Positions 46,221 through 59,567 of a DNA stretch of 64,000 bases are shown here, one piece after another. Made by a program: the position numbers and the translations under genes. The stretch is taken from positions 1,534,243-1,598,242 of the forward strand of contig QRDG01000621.1 of assembly GCA_012064385.1 (NCBI GenBank), read 5' to 3'. The DNA comes from Puccinellia tenuiflora (lineage: Eukaryota > Streptophyta > Magnoliopsida > Poales > Poaceae). The stretch's first letter is position 1, and each line of letters opens with the position of its first letter. A model generated the notes under the pieces. That model was given only the letters and a program-made list of their open reading frames with translations. It did not search any database and was not told where the DNA came from.

Positions 46221-49200
46221 TCAGATAGTAGCGGCATCGGTGGCAGCAGCAGCGTCGCCGGCTCCAGCATCTTTAGTCGGCCGTGCCGTCGCGGACGGCT
46301 CGGCGGGCACCAGTTTCATCAGGTCCACCGCTTCGGCAATTCGCCCTGAGGCCATGAGGATCTCCGGACGCAGACTCACAAGGGATGTTCCAGTGCGGAA
46401 GCCACCCACCAGCATGCTCATCTGCACGCTCGGATACCATGACTTCACCAAGGCCAACACCATGTCGGTGCCTCCGCGCGCCGCCATCTCCACCTGCTCG
46501 TCGATGTCGGCTGGCGCCCCTTCAAGCCGGACGCGCAAGTCGTGGAGAGCAGTTGGCAAGGGAGCATCCGGCCATAGGGTCTCGAGCACGCCGTCGGCCG
46601 CTTCCTTCAGCCGTTTGAACTCCTGGCCGAATCGGAGAAGACGAGAGGAGGCAGTAGGAGCAGACCCAGCAGCGGCACCAGAGGACTTCGGCCGGGAATG
46701 AGCCAAGGCAGCGTCCTTCTGGATTTGCGCATCCACCTCGGGATAAAGGCCTGCGTTTCAAACCGGTGAGGCCGAGTAGAAGACCCCAAGTAAGAAGTCA
46801 AGAAAAAAGAGACCTCACTTACCGAGGATCAGCTCGTTCACGCGTTCAACCTCCTTGATCAGGCCGCCCACTAGCTGCTCATGCTCGAGCTCACGCGCCT
46901 TAGCCGCCTGGACGATCTGGTCGTTGGACTCGACGGACTCCTTCAGCTGAAACCGCAGCTCATCCGCATTCTGGCGGAGCGACTCGACCTCGCCCCGCCT
47001 CCGCTGCTCGGCTTCCCGCAACTTCTTCGCTTCCTCGCCCAGCCGGACGATCTCCAGGCGGCGCTCCTCCGACACTTTTTCCTCCGTCTGGAGATCGGCC
47101 TTGACCAACGCCAGGGTGGCGTCCTTTTTCTTCAGCTGCCCCTCCAAGCCGGCGCGGGAGGCGGTGTCGCCTGAAGGGACCGAATCATCATCAGGCCAAG
47201 CTATGCAAGAAAAGATACAAAAGACCAAGACGGAGGATGCGATCGAGAAAGGAAACCAAACCTCTGGCCGCCTCGAGCTCTCGCTTGAGCAATGTCGTCT
47301 CCTTAGCCGCCTCGGCGAAGCCATACTCTATTGAGGAGCGGAGCAACGCTATGTTGGCCAAATTCTCCTGAGCCTCCTGCTCCACCAGCGCGGCGAGGGG
47401 GAACTTCCCCGGTACGTCGGGCAGAGCCGGCACTGGCCCGGAATACGGAGGAGAAGACACCAAGATAGATTGGTGAGGACCAGGGAGCGAAGCCGTCGCC
47501 CCCACTATGGCCTTGTCCTTGGCCGTTTCGACCACTGACGAGGAAGGAGTGGGGAAGGCGAGGTCTCCAGCCCCGGCGCTGGGCCGGAGAATTGTCTGGA
47601 AGGCATCCACCGACGCCTCGGCGCCACCGCCTGATACCGGAGGGTCGAAGTCGACCACGAGGGGAGCTACGTCTGCCGGCACCCGGCTGTCCGGTTCCAC
47701 ATCCGCCTTCGCCGTCACCGCCTCTGGAGGCGGACCAGCCGTTTGCGCCACAGGAGCCCCGGTGGTAGGCACCGAGGCCGACTCCGCCATCCCATCGGGC
47801 GCCGCCTCCACTATTGGAAGCGGCGCTCTGCAAAACGAAGGAAGCGTCACCACCAAGAAGTACAGGCCGCAAGGTTTCCTCCTCAGGACAAGGACTTACC
47901 CGTCACGTGAGCCCAGTTCCACGGGCTTCCTCCTCTTCAAGCGCTTTGGCGGGGGAGCCGGCGCATCGTCTGGCAGGCGCTTCCCGTCTCCGGAGAGTGC
48001 CTCCCCGCCCTTCGCAGGAATGGCAGAGTCGTCAACAGGCCGCTCCGCAGGGGCCGGCACCACTTCAACCTCAGCACCGGCCTCCGCGGTCTTGCCGGCG
48101 TCCGCGCCCGCTCCCGCCTTCTCCTCAGCCGCCTTGGCAGCAGCCAGCCGCCTCGCGGCCGCCTTGGCGTCCATCTCCCCCCGGATCAAATCCGCCTGCG
48201 CCAGCTCCGCGTACATAGCTTTTTCCATATCTTCAATGCCCAAGTCGTAATCAGGATCAACAGCAAGAGTAGGATTAACCACCTGGACGCTGGTTCCGCC
48301 GGCGAGAGATTCCGCCCTCTCCACATCCCCCGCCTTCGTCTTCTCCTCGTCCTCCTTCAAGGTCATCAACTGCTTCACAGTCAGACCAGCATCAGACGCT
48401 TCCAAGGCCAAATCCGCCTGCGTCATCTGAGCATAAAACTCCCTCTCCAAATCACCCGGGTTCAAATCATAAATAAAATCACCACCGGAAGCACGACCAA
48501 TCACCTCATCGTTGGCCCCACCAGTTGGGACATTCGCCTTCTCCGCCAGCCTGGCGTCGACCTCGGCCCTGATATCGGCCACAATCGCATCCGCCTGGGC
48601 CTCCGCCGTGAGTTTCCCGGCGGGCATCAAGCCGGCCGTAGTAGGCCGGGATGATGTAGAAGCCAACTTTTTGGCAGGCAGCACGCCCCGCTTCTCGAAT
48701 GTGCCCTTTCGCTTGTGGGGCACGGTGCCTGCATCGACATCGGCGGCCGACTTCGACCGCCTCTCCTTCAGGACCCGCCGGGGAAGAAGTGCTTTCTTCT
48801 TTCGCGCCGCCGCCTCCAACTCCTTGGTCCTACGGGAGGACGGCGCCGGCTTGGAGGCTGGCACGGAAGAGGAACCTTCTGAGTCTGGCTCGGAACCACT
48901 GGAGAGATCTACTACCACGCGCACGACACCGTCAGTTTGCCCGGCGGCGTCGGGCTCAGAAGACTTACCGCGGGGTGATGAAACCGGAGGTGGAGCATCG
49001 CGCTCGAGGTCCTCATCCCTGTAGGCTGCCGAATCGGAGTCGGAGCCGGCAGAGGGGACAGGGCTCATCGCGATACGAGCGGCATCGTCATCGCCTCCGC
49101 CACCTTCACCAACATCTGCACCCCCATCGGACGATTCGGTGGTGTCACCGCGCCTGTCCGGGACGACACAGGCACCACCGCCCGATTCATCCTCAGCGGT

Positions 49201-50274
49201 GGCATCTGTTTCTCCTCCCGCTTGCTCGTCGGAGGAATCTGCCTCCAGCATGGCCGTCAGCGCCTTAGAAAAGGGACCACAGACGTCAGGCTCGAAGACG
49301 ACTTCAAAGTCTTCAACCCTCTGGAGCTCGCAAAGCTGTACAACAGGCCGACTGGGTCAAGCGGCAGTCGGACGAAGGAATTGAAGACGGATTAGAAAGC
49401 AATGGCTAACCTCAGGAGCACGTTCCGAGCGGGTGAATGGATCGAACCCAAAATCCCAATCCACCTCGATCCTGTCGGTGACGAGGCGGGAAGCCCACGC
49501 GCAGAGGTTCTCCGGCTTCGGCACCTCCAAGCTGACCCGGGTGGGATCCCGGAGACCGGAGTAGAAGCACATCTTGTGCGAACGCGCCTGCAGCGGGTAT
49601 ATCCGCCTTGACAGCCACGCCAGGGTCAGGTCCCTGGACGTTAGGCCGGCCTCCACCAACACCTTCAGCCGGCCAAACAAAACACCCTCAAGATCCCCAT
49701 CCACCGGCGGTTTCCGACACCAGGACTTGTGCGCCAGCAGCGAATTGGAGAAGGCCGGAAGACCGATTTGGTCGACACGAGTGAGATTCTGGACGTAGAA
49801 GTAGGTGCTCTGCCACTTCTTGATGGAATCGAGCAGGTGAATCTTGGGCAGCGGCGTGCTCTTCGCGGAAATGGAGACGCTGCCGCAATCGTGCTGTTGC
49901 CCGGCGGTCGTTTGAGCCCGCAGAAAGAAGAACATGCCAAATATCTCCATGCTGGGCCAGATGCCCAAATACGCTTCGCATAGCGTGACGAAGCACGACA
50001 ACTGCGTGAGGCAATTTGCCCCCAAATGATGAGGCTGCAGCCCATAGAAGCGCAGGAATTCCGAGAAAAAGGAGCTCGCCGGAAGCCCCAATCCCCGCTC
50101 CAAGTGCGCGGAGAACACGACGAACTCGCCCTTCTTGGGCTTCGGCGAAATCTCTCCTTCAGGGAGAGCGCGGGCTCCCACGTCGCCCGTCATCCCCAAG
50201 AACCGGTTCTGGCGGAGCTTCCAGAGGAACGCATCATCCACGGTGGAACCCATCCACGCACCCGAACTCGCCAT
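46221..50274 (-). CDS. Antisense five-exon gene of the Tat element (1257 aa, gypsy-type 'Transposase_28'-like)
   Basis: Exons on the minus strand: 50274-49411, 49335-47900, 47827-47262, 47200-46823, 46750-46221. The four introns (75, 72, 61, 72 bp) all have GT-AG ends, phases agree and 3774 nt are open. Exon 1 (MASSGAWMGSTVDDAFLWKL) contains FFSEFLRFYGLQPHHLGANC and FVTLCEAYLGI. I recognise these as the plant 'putative gypsy type transposon' domain (Pfam PF04195). Exon 2 is long, acidic and Ser/Ala-rich with basic patches (KRLKRRKP). Exon 4 is a strong coiled coil (LGEEAKKLREAEQRRRGEVE). The function of this family is unknown; nucleic-acid or particle binding is only a guess. A TATA-like ttttaaa on the minus strand at 50425-50431 lies ~150 bp upstream. 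Confidence 0.82.
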
Positions 50275-50799
50275 GGAGGACCTGTTTCCCGTCGTGGAAG
50301 AGGCAAATGCAAGGACGGCACGAACGAGAGAGAGAATGGGCAAGAGCCAGGGAGCGCAAGAACTAGCGAGGAAGACGAAGCAGGAGTGGGGAACAGTAAC
50401 CCCGGCCGTTCCCCCTCTTTCCCCTTTAAAAGCGAGACGGGCGGAACCGTTCCGCCCATCACGCCGCGTGGCGTGCGAACGTGCCGCGTTTTCCGCAGAC
50501 GATCCCACGAGCAGGCAGTTGCCACAGAGAATCCAGCCCAGCGAAGCCGAGGCGACGCGCCAGGCCTCGAGCAGAACACCAACGGCTCCCCAAAGCGGCG
50601 GGGCGTGGCTGACGCAGGCCACAACCCACGACTCCCAAGACGCCAAGATTACCGGCGACCGGCCATTCCAAGCCGGACGAGCCGCCTTCGGCTACCACCG
50701 CTCTACCCGGCAAACTTCATGCCGAACGATCTCAACTACAACAACACAATCGGAACCAGAGAAGCTCGCGAAGTCTTCCCAGCAAGCAAGCAAGACTCC

Positions 50800-50816
50800 A
50801 CGATCTCGGGGGCTAG
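50800..50816 (+). promoter_or_regulatory. Polypurine tract of the Tat element
   Basis: gatctcgggggctag immediately precedes the 3' LTR start tgtcgggg. The same core recurs in each unit of the 108-bp array. Confidence 0.75.
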
Positions 50817-51516
50817 TGTCGGGGATATGAACCCCGGATATCCCAAAAAGATCCATTTCTTCAGAACTCCACGGGCCGGTCGACCGAGTGCCGGCTGACC
50901 AGTGCCGCCTGGAACCTGCCAGCCGAATCAAGCCGCCTGCGTCTACCCGGACACGGACGTCCGGCTGGGCTGGAGCCGGACGCACCAACCGACAACTCCG
51001 TACGGGTGGGCCAGGCCCGTATAACCGCTCCTGGTGAACGGTACTCCTTGTCGGGCATCTCCGGTACAGAATCATGGCAACGAGCTCTAGCCGGCTCAGA
51101 AAGTAGATGATGTCATAGGGGCAGATCTGTAACTTCCCTGTAACCTAAAACCCTAGCCCGCTGCCTATATAAAGCGGGCTAGAGCCTCCTGCGCGAGGCA
51201 AGTGAATGAGACATGCAAGCACTAGACAGAGGACAGGAGTAGTAGCATCATCTTCAACCTCCAGCCGGCTAGGACTTCCAGCCGGCTGCCACCCGAACAC
51301 AGCTCCAGGAGCACCACTTGTAGCCCGATTATGTGATCAAGCAATAAGAACAAGAAGAGCAGGATGTAGGGGTGTTACCTCCACAGGAGGGCCCTGAACC
51401 TGGGTAACTAGCGTGTGTTTGCGTGCTTGTTGCCCAATCCCGCGCGAGCGTCCATCGTCGCCTGCCCCATACTTCTTTCCATCTCTGATGGATATGTTGT
51501 GCAACCCACCACGACA
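50817..51516 (+). repeat. 3' LTR of the Tat element
   Basis: tgtcggggatatg to accacgaca, 700 bp, followed by the C-run holding the target duplication. It retains the TG start lost in the 5' copy. Confidence 0.95.
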
Positions 51517-52837
51517 CCCCCCCCCCCTGCGTGTGGACATAAGGATTGTTGGAGCAACACGAGATGAACTGACCACACTCATCGAACCTGCACCAAATGG
51601 TCCCCGGCGCCAAGGAAGACAACCTGACGGCCTCCCCGGCTCTTGGGTCACCACTAGAAGTCCTTTTTTCCATTAAGGAGAAACATAGCGTCATTACGGC
51701 ACACGTCTATTTGGACCACCTCAATTGGTTCTAAATAAAGACCCGACAATCTCCCTTGTCCTCTACATCAACATCTGACCTAGGGGAAGATCCCGTCATT
51801 GCGTCAAGGCATGCCTCCCAATTCCACACAATAAACTACAATGCATGTTAGTCTAAATAAAATAAAATAAAGTAATGCATTTCTTTATCCCTTTTTTGTC
51901 GGATCAAGTAGAAGCTTTAAGCGGACTAAAACTCAGGGGCTGAGGACTTTCTTTCACAGTAACTGTTTTCTAGTATTTCGTATAAATTTCCAAGTTACCC
52001 GAGTTTGGACTTTCGGTCGATAGACTATGACATGGAAACACAACAAATATGGGCGATAATAGACACATTATCAAAGGGTGCATAGGAGAAGTGGGCTTAT
52101 GTAAGAAAGATTAAAGCACCAAAGGAAAATAACTTAGAATCTACTTGAGGAAACGTTTAATGAAGTAAAATTTGGAAAAAGCCCGAGTCCTTAATAGTTC
52201 TACACCAAGTTTTCCCACTACTATCCAAAAAGGTTGTCACACATGACCAACTCTTTTGTCGGGCTTCACCAGGCGGATTAAGCCGGATTTTCACTCTTCA
52301 AGATCACTCTACCACACCCCATGTGATGTTATTTACTTCCATGTTGGGATAGTGAGTCTTTGAACACAAACCACTATGTGCTCTATCCTACACGGCCTCA
52401 TTCAGCTTCGCATGGATGCCAACCTGTCAGGCAGATGTTAAGACTACACCAACTACAAGCTTTGCTACCTTTCTTAGATTCATGCCCACAATTCGGTTGA
52501 ATTTCGCAGCGCGTCGCAACATGCAGAACATATGGGAGGAAAGAGTATATTCAAGATAACTAATGGTTTTAGGTTATGGAAAGAAAGAAAGAAAGAGGAT
52601 GCATAACTGATGTAGTTTCTCTCAGCCACCTCGTACACGTCTTGAGATGGTGATGGCCTTCAGTTCCTAGCACTTTCAAGGTCAACAACGGTATGCCACA
52701 CCCTCTCCTAGCTTTTTGAGGCCAACAACAGTATGGAAAGCACCTCCAACTCTAGACCGAGGTCGATCCGTCTTGGCAGGCGCATCGCACAACTTATCAT
52801 GCGGAGGTGTCAAGACATGTATGTTGTTGGTGGATCA
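51517..52837. other. Intergenic between Tat and Copia elements, no gene
   Basis: Unassigned sequence starting with an 11-C run. No coding region or element with duplications was recognised. Confidence 0.5.
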
Positions 52838-54751
52838 TGAAGGGGTCGCAACATAGAAAACAAAAAAATTTCCTACGCAACAAGCGGAATAAACCCCAAG
52901 GATCTAGATCTACTAGATGAAGATAGCAAGAAGGAGATCTAATCTCTTACCCTTGAAGATCGAACAAACGCGTTTTGTCGGTGCAGGGGTTGGTCTGTCG
53001 ATCCCCGCAACTAGACTCGTCTAGTCGCGAGGAGATGTATTATCCTCGAGATCCAATCTGATGAAGTGCAGCAACGGGCAGCACCTCCGCGGTATCCACA
53101 TGTACAGCTCGATGAAGACGTCTACTCCTTGATCCCGCAAGCGAGGTAGATGTGGCCTTGATGATCTCAGCAACACGACGGTTGTGTTGGTGATGATAAC
53201 GATCTCCACAAGCAGGGCTTCGCCAAGCCAAGCAAGAGGAGAGGGAGAGGAGGAGGTGGTGCAGCCCCTAGGGCTAGGGGGTGCGGCAGCTATCGATGGA
53301 GAGGTGATGGCGGCAGCCCTCCGGGAGAGGGGTGGCGCACTAGGGTTTTAGGGTGGAGGAGGTGGTGCGGCTAGGGGCTTGGGGCGGCAGCCTTATGGTG
53401 TGCCGCACCCCTCCCCACCTCCCCTTATATAGGTGGCCGGCTAGGGTTAGGGTTGGGGCCGGACGGCCCCCCTTTAGCTTGGCCTCCATGCCAAGTCCCA
53501 AGTGGACTCGGGTTTGGGCCTTTCCTAAAGGAAAGGGGCCTAACTCCTAGTCCAACTAGGAGTAGGACTCCCACCCCTTTGTCCCAGCCGAATTGGCCCA
53601 TGTGGGCCTAGGGTGGTGCGGCACACCCATGTGGTGGCTGCACCCCCTTTGTCCATGTGGGCCCCCATACAATATGTGGGTCCCACTTCTAGAACCCTCT
53701 AGAACATTCCGGAACCTTCCGGTACCCTATACAAATTTCCCAGAACCTTTCCGATACCTCCGGAAACACTTTCCTTATATGAATCTTATTCTCCGGACTC
53801 CTCCGGAACTCCTCGTGACGTTCGGGATCCCATCCAAGACTCCGAATCACCATTCGTTCATTTCATCATTTAATTCATCGCAAAACCTAATTTCATCAGA
53901 GCGTTAAGTGTGTGACCCTGCGGGTTCGGGAATGCATAGACATGATCATATCAATAATTAATAGCGGGACCAGGATGCCCATATTAATTCCTATACATTC
54001 AACGAAACTCTTTCTCGATTGAACCACGATGCCAAAGATTCAAGTAATCTCATGTACGATTCCCTTTATCTCACGATATTTTACTTGCCCGAGATTTAAT
54101 CGTTGACATCCCCATGTCTAGTTTAATCTCGTTACTGGCAAGTTCTCTTTACTCGTCCATAATATAGGATCTCCGTGATTACATCCTAATCACATGTCTG
54201 CAGACTTTTGATGCTATATTACCGAGAAGGCCTGGAGATATCTTCTCCGTCACATGGAGGGACAAATCCCACTCTTGATTCATATCACCCAACAACCTAC
54301 CGTCGGAGATACCTGAAATCCACCTTTATTATCACCCAGTTACAAAGTGACGTTTGATGTCCACAAAGTATTCCTCCGGTAAACGAGAGTGATATAATCT
54401 CATGGTCTAAGGAAACTATACTTGGCATATTAAAAGTGTTGACAATGAAACTTTTGTGACACGATCAATTGTAACTCTTTATTATTTGGGTCATGTCCAT
54501 CAAGTCATTCTCCCAATGACGTGAATCCGTTATCAAGTGACTATAACAAGTCCATAGTTAGGAAACTCTAACTATCTCTTGATTAACGAACTAGTCCTGT
54601 AGAGGCTCACTAGGGACTCCTTGTGTTTATATTCCACACATGTATTATGTTTCCATTCAATACAATTATAGCATGGATAATAAACTATTATCATAAACAC
54701 GAATATGCTAATAAACCATTTTATTATTGCCTCTAGGGCATATTCCCAACA
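52838..54751 (-). repeat. 3' LTR of the Copia element (left copy)
   Basis: 1914 bp. On the minus strand it starts tgttgggaatatgccctag at 54751. A TATA-like ctatataagg lies at about 53423-53432 (minus). It differs from the right copy at scattered positions, more at the 52.8-53.3 kb end. Confidence 0.92.
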
Positions 54752-54772
54752 GTCTCCCACTTGCACTAGAGT
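54752..54772 (-). promoter_or_regulatory. Polypurine tract of the Copia element
   Basis: Minus-strand agtgcaagtgggagac directly precedes the 3' LTR. The + strand shows gtctcccacttgcact. Confidence 0.75.
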
Positions 54773-57672
54773 CAATAATCTAGTTTACATTTTTCTCGAT
54801 TCAACACCCATGGAGTCTCACTCATGAAGTCTCAGTGCTGATCATGTTTGCTTGTGGAAGAGGTTCTGTTCGTGCTCTGTACTATACAGTTCTTTATGTC
54901 CTTTGCAAAATTGTAATTGTCACCTAATTTGACATTACTTTATCATCACATGATAAACTTCCTATCATCCCATGATAGAACTCATCATCATATGATGAAT
55001 ATAATATGTTTGGTTATAGAGTGAGATATTTGTATCCCTTTATGCCTACATGACGTATGATCAGTCAAAAGGACTTTCACATAGCATGTGCATCCGGAAC
55101 TCACTCAATCTTGAAACAACCTTTCTCAAACCAAAATATTATATCTTATTTAATCCTTGAATTAATCATATACTCCTATATGTTGTAGACTTAACAAATT
55201 GACAATGAACCCTTGTCACTTCGATATTTCCGATCATGCTTTCGCTGCGCTACTCTGATTTTAAAAGATCTCCAATTTAGTTTGGCTTTATGACTTCAAC
55301 CAAGTCTACCACTTTCTAAATTCATCTCAATTTCATGAAAAATGACTCCTCATTTAACATGTTCTTCCAACTAAGAACTTGGGTCACATATCGTCAAATA
55401 CAAACACATGGTTCGTATATGTTTAGAACTATGTACCATTCATAGTGAATACCAACATATCCTCCAACCATCAATTTTTGTACTGAGTTATTAACTCAGT
55501 GTTTCACCTATTACTTACAAGCAGATGAACCTTTCTTCTCTTGTTTTATTTTGAACTCCTTCAAAATCTTACTTAGGTTAAAACATCCTGACATAATGTT
55601 TATCAAACATATCTATCCACCATAGATACATCCATCTCCATGGATATTTGACTTTCAAAATAACTTCACAAGTTATGCATTGGTCCATGACAATATTTAC
55701 AACATTTATGAAATCTCCATTTCACTCAAACAAGATGTTGTAAACTCCCACTCAAATATACACCATACACATATTAAATTGTGAAACCACTTTGGCTCCC
55801 ACTTAGAAATATGTTATCTTTATATTTGACCATGATTAAACAACTCCCACTCAAACATATGTGTCCACATATTTTGATCATGGAAAATAGTTTCTGCTCT
55901 AACTTAATATATGTCACCACATATGTTAATTAGAACCCACTCAGTTTCTTATGAACTTTCTCGATACTTTGGACTCCTCCAAAATTCTTAATTAACCATT
56001 AAAAATCGAGAACTCATATACGAAATACTAGTACTTTGCTAGCATCAATCCTCTTGACTTTAAGCACAACTACACCATGTAGTTAACAACATTGGATCTG
56101 TTAAAGAGATTTACCTCTTGTGCTTCTGTTCAGCAAGTTTTATTTATTCCCTGCAAAACCTTTTGAAGAATAAATATGTGAAACAACGTTTTCACAAAAT
56201 CAAGTAACATTTACTTTGCGATTTAAACTTAACATGGGATGACTCTTAGTCACTTTCGTATATAAGTCTTCTATTCCTTCTTTGTAGCTTCGTAGGTAGG
56301 TCTTGTTTCTCAAACATGACAAGTAAATCATGAATATTATTTTGTAACATGACAAAATACAATATTCTTGAATCCTACTTCTCTTTAGACAAGCTAAACC
56401 AAAATTCAATGATCACCATCATTAAATTCTTTTATGTGTCAAGTTTTAACCAACATAGCACTTTACACATGTGCCACTTGATACATAAACATACAAGGTT
56501 TTAGCTTTCTCAATTTATTCTAACAATTCTTTTATCCATGAAACCATTTCACGATAAAACCACTAAAATAATTAACACAACCAAACAAATTGGTTTGTCC
56601 CTTTTAGTCTCATATTGTGGAATCTCTATTCATAATCTCATATGAATATACTACAAAACTCCATTTGCTATAGTTTCTAATTATCCCATAATTACTGAAA
56701 CCACTATTTCACATAACTCATATGCGAAATGCAAATCATTAAATAGATCCTTTATTTAAAACAGAGTGTTATCAAAATAAATCTAAATATTACAAATAAA
56801 CCCTTAAAACTAAATCCCATCTTTATGAACACACAATATCAAAATATAATGTGACTACAATACTTTAGGGCGCATCAAAACACTTTTGAATAAACTCTAA
56901 ATATTGCAATTTTTGATAACACTTGTCACAAGTCTGCATACTAAACAATAACTCAAATATTTCGTCTCTTTTGATCAAATCGAAAAGACTCAATTATCTT
57001 GTTAAATTAATATCCTTTACTTCTATGGTCTCATCATAACATGAATAAATACACCTATTTACTCATTCATGATGAAGCACATAAAATTAATGATGTCTCT
57101 TATTTACTGGAAAAATTCAACCAACACTTGTGTTAATTTTCCAGCTACTCATGGCATTTTTCTGAAAATGGCATTTTAATCATACTACTTAGTGATGCGC
57201 ATCCAAATGCTCCTCAACATTATAGTACAATTAAAACAAATCTCATCATCAAGTATTGGATATTTTAGCATGTTTCATATTTTATAAATGTTTAACTAAT
57301 CATCGTTTAAATCAAACAAAGGACAATAATCTCATAATCGAAACGTGATCACCAAAAAGGATTACTCATGAAAATAGAACAACCACTTGTCTTTAACATG
57401 AATGACCGTCTCACAAATCGAGGCACACTAATTTAAAAATCACACTTAATTCGATTACAAAACTTATTCAAATCCTCTAATTTAAAACAATAAATGTAGA
57501 AGTATAATGTCGCCAGCATCAACTCCTTGATTGCCTTCTTTCCGCGGAATCCACTCAGTCCCTCCATGCACTTCTCAAACGGCAGGCCCTATTTTCACAA
57601 AACAGCACAAGTATCAAATACTTAGCTCACCACAAGTGTAAATGGGATATTTAAACATTTATAACTTGTATA
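54773..57672 (-). other. Non-coding interior of the Copia element
   Basis: About 2.9 kb of very AT-rich sequence where pol would be expected. No protease, integrase or RT motif was found in any frame, and the recurring + strand word ctcccactcaaa is the only visible pattern. Confidence 0.7.
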
Positions 57673-58302
57673 TCAAAATATACCTTCTGCATTGACTACT
57701 TCTCCTGCTATGGGCTCTACTTTGACATGACGCAGCCGAGACACAAACTCACAGAAGGTGATCGAATCTCCTTTCATGACGTAGTCTCTGACATAATTCT
57801 TGAAGCTGGGAGGAAGCGAGCGCAACACCCCATCTATCGCCAATTTGTCAGTCATCTCGTAGTTCCAAACATCCACCAGAGTATAATACAGCCTATGCAT
57901 CTTACTCAGGTGTTGTTCCAAGCAAGTGTTTTCTTCCATCTTAGTTGAAAGAAATTCATCCAGAACCTCGAACCTTGCAACTCTAACTTGCGCTATGAAC
58001 CTACTCTTAAGCTCATTGACAATCTCCATTGCGCTCAAGTTCTCAAATTGGTTGCCAAGGTTTATGTTCATGAAGGTGCGCACCAACCACTGGACTTTCA
58101 AGTAGATGGTCTGTTGCTCGTACCATTCCACGTACCCTTCATAGTCAGCAGTAACATCTGGGCAATCTTCTAAAGGTTCATCTATCACGTAGAGCTCATG
58201 ATTTTCATAAAGGGTTTCTCTCAGACGCATGTACCAAGTAGCAAAGTTCAACCCATCCACACGCAGCTCCTCAGAGAGGAACATCTTCCCGTAGTCTCCC
58301 AT
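57673..58302 (-). CDS. Copia-type gag polyprotein (209 aa)
   Basis: ATG at 58302, stop at 57673-57675. Begins MGDYGKMFLSEELRVDGLNF, then FATWYMRLRETL, LYVIDEPL, LVRTFMNINLGNQFENL and LKSRFIAQVRVARFEVLDEF. It continues with a C-terminal helical part (LSKMHRLYYTLVDV, VLRSLPPSFKNYV). This is the UBN2/Copia gag fold, forming the virus-like particle coat. No zinc knuckle is encoded in this frame. The end, NAEGIF, reads through a possible splice donor (gaag then gtatat). A short open piece, LPFEKCMEGLSGFRGKK, is encoded about 90 bp downstream on the same strand, so the gag may originally have been longer. Confidence 0.82.
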   Translation of the reverse strand: MGDYGKMFLSEELRVDGLNFATWYMRLRETLYENHELYVIDEPLEDCPDVTADYEGYVEWYEQQTIYLKVQWLVRTFMNINLGNQFENLSAMEIVNELKSRFIAQVRVARFEVLDEFLSTKMEENTCLEQHLSKMHRLYYTLVDVWNYEMTDKLAIDGVLRSLPPSFKNYVRDYVMKGDSITFCEFVSRLRHVKVEPIAGEVVNAEGIF

Positions 58303-59554
58303 GATCTACAAGGATTTTGCAAAGACATTTTCTTAGGACATTTGTTTATGATAATTTTAGTTCATATTAATCAAATTACTACATGAACTCCCACTAAACT
58401 TAACATCTCTCTGGTTGTTTAGTGACACACGATCCAAATCCACTACACCACAACCGATCATCACGTGAGATGATGTAGCTTCAATGGTGAACAACTCAGT
58501 GTTGATCATATCATTCATATGACTCGTGTTTAACCTTTTGGTTCCGTGTTCACGAGGCCATGTCTGTACATTCTAGGCTCATCAAGATCTACCGTAGTAT
58601 TTCATGCATGTGTAAACTGGCTTACACCCGTTGTATGTGGATGTTGAATCTATCACACCCGATCATCACGTGATGCTTCAAAATGACGAACTTTCGCAAC
58701 GGTGCATACTAGGGGAGAACACTTAATTATCTTGATATTGACGTGAGAGATCACCTTATCATGCTACCGTCACGATCATATCTAAGCAAGCAATAAGGTG
58801 CATAAAAGGATTAACATCACATGCAATTCAAAATTGTGCTATGATATGGCCTTTCTTCTTGTGCCTTTGATCTCCATCTCCAAAGCACCGGCATGATCTC
58901 CATCTCCGGCATGATCTCCATCATCGTGGCGCCATTACCATGGTTGTCCACCAACTCTTGTAACTACAACTATTGCTACTCTTAGCGATAAAGTAAAACA
59001 ATTACATGGTGATTTAATGACACGCATGTCACATAAAATAATAGACAACCATATGACTCCTGCCGGTTGCCGTACTCGTCGACATGCAAGTCGCGAAATA
59101 TTACAAACATGATCATTGCATACATTATCACAAATCACGTATTGGCCATACCACATCACATGACCCCTGCAAAAACATGTTAGATGTCCTCTACTTTGTT
59201 TATGCAATTTTTACGTGGCTTGGGTCAAAAGATAGAACCGTTCTAATCTACGTAAAACCACAACAGTGATATAATAGTTGCTTATTTACTCATCCTTTTG
59301 AAAGGCCTTCCATTGAAAATTGCACCCTCACTAAAGCAAGAGAAACAGACACCCGCCAGCCACTTATGCAAAACAAGTTGCATGTCAGTCGTGGAACCGG
59401 TCTCTCGTGCGTGGACGAGTAAGGTTGGTTCGGGCCGCTTCAATATCACAATACCGCAAAGATGCAAAGTGCATGCTAGAAGGTAGCAACATAAAATATC
59501 AACGCCCACAAATCCTTGTGTTCTAATCGCACCAACATCTACGAATAGATCTAG

Positions 59555-59566
59555 GCTCTGATACCA
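59555..59566 (-). promoter_or_regulatory. Primer-binding site, initiator tRNA-Met
   Basis: Minus-strand tggtatcagagc, one base from the 5' LTR edge. It is complementary to the 3' end of initiator tRNA-Met, the standard plant Copia primer, and fixes the element's orientation. Confidence 0.92.
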
Positions 59567-59567
59567 C

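Larger units (their letters stand above)
36374..51516 (+). mobile_element. Tat-lineage Gypsy LTR retrotransposon with antisense genes (15.1 kb)
   Basis: Two 700-bp LTRs (36374-37073, 50817-51516) are flanked by CCCCC within C-runs on both sides. The primer site follows the 5' LTR and the polypurine tract precedes the 3' LTR. Sense order: gag, protease, reverse transcriptase, RNase H, a second RNase H, integrase. The second RNase H marks the Tat group (relatives of Retand, Ogre, Grande and RIRE2). A 7.4-kb 3' region follows integrase, with two antisense coding units and a 108-bp tandem array. By eye the LTRs differ at 16 of 700 positions (2.3%). At a commonly used grass rate of 1.3e-8 this implies insertion roughly 0.9 million years ago. 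Sense ORFs are inactivated. Confidence 0.93.

Noticed and set aside
47507..49268. Plus-strand ORFs of 170-247 codons opposite the antisense gene
   Set aside because: Shadow frames of exons 2 and 3 of the antisense gene; Ser/Ala/Arg-biased with no domain.
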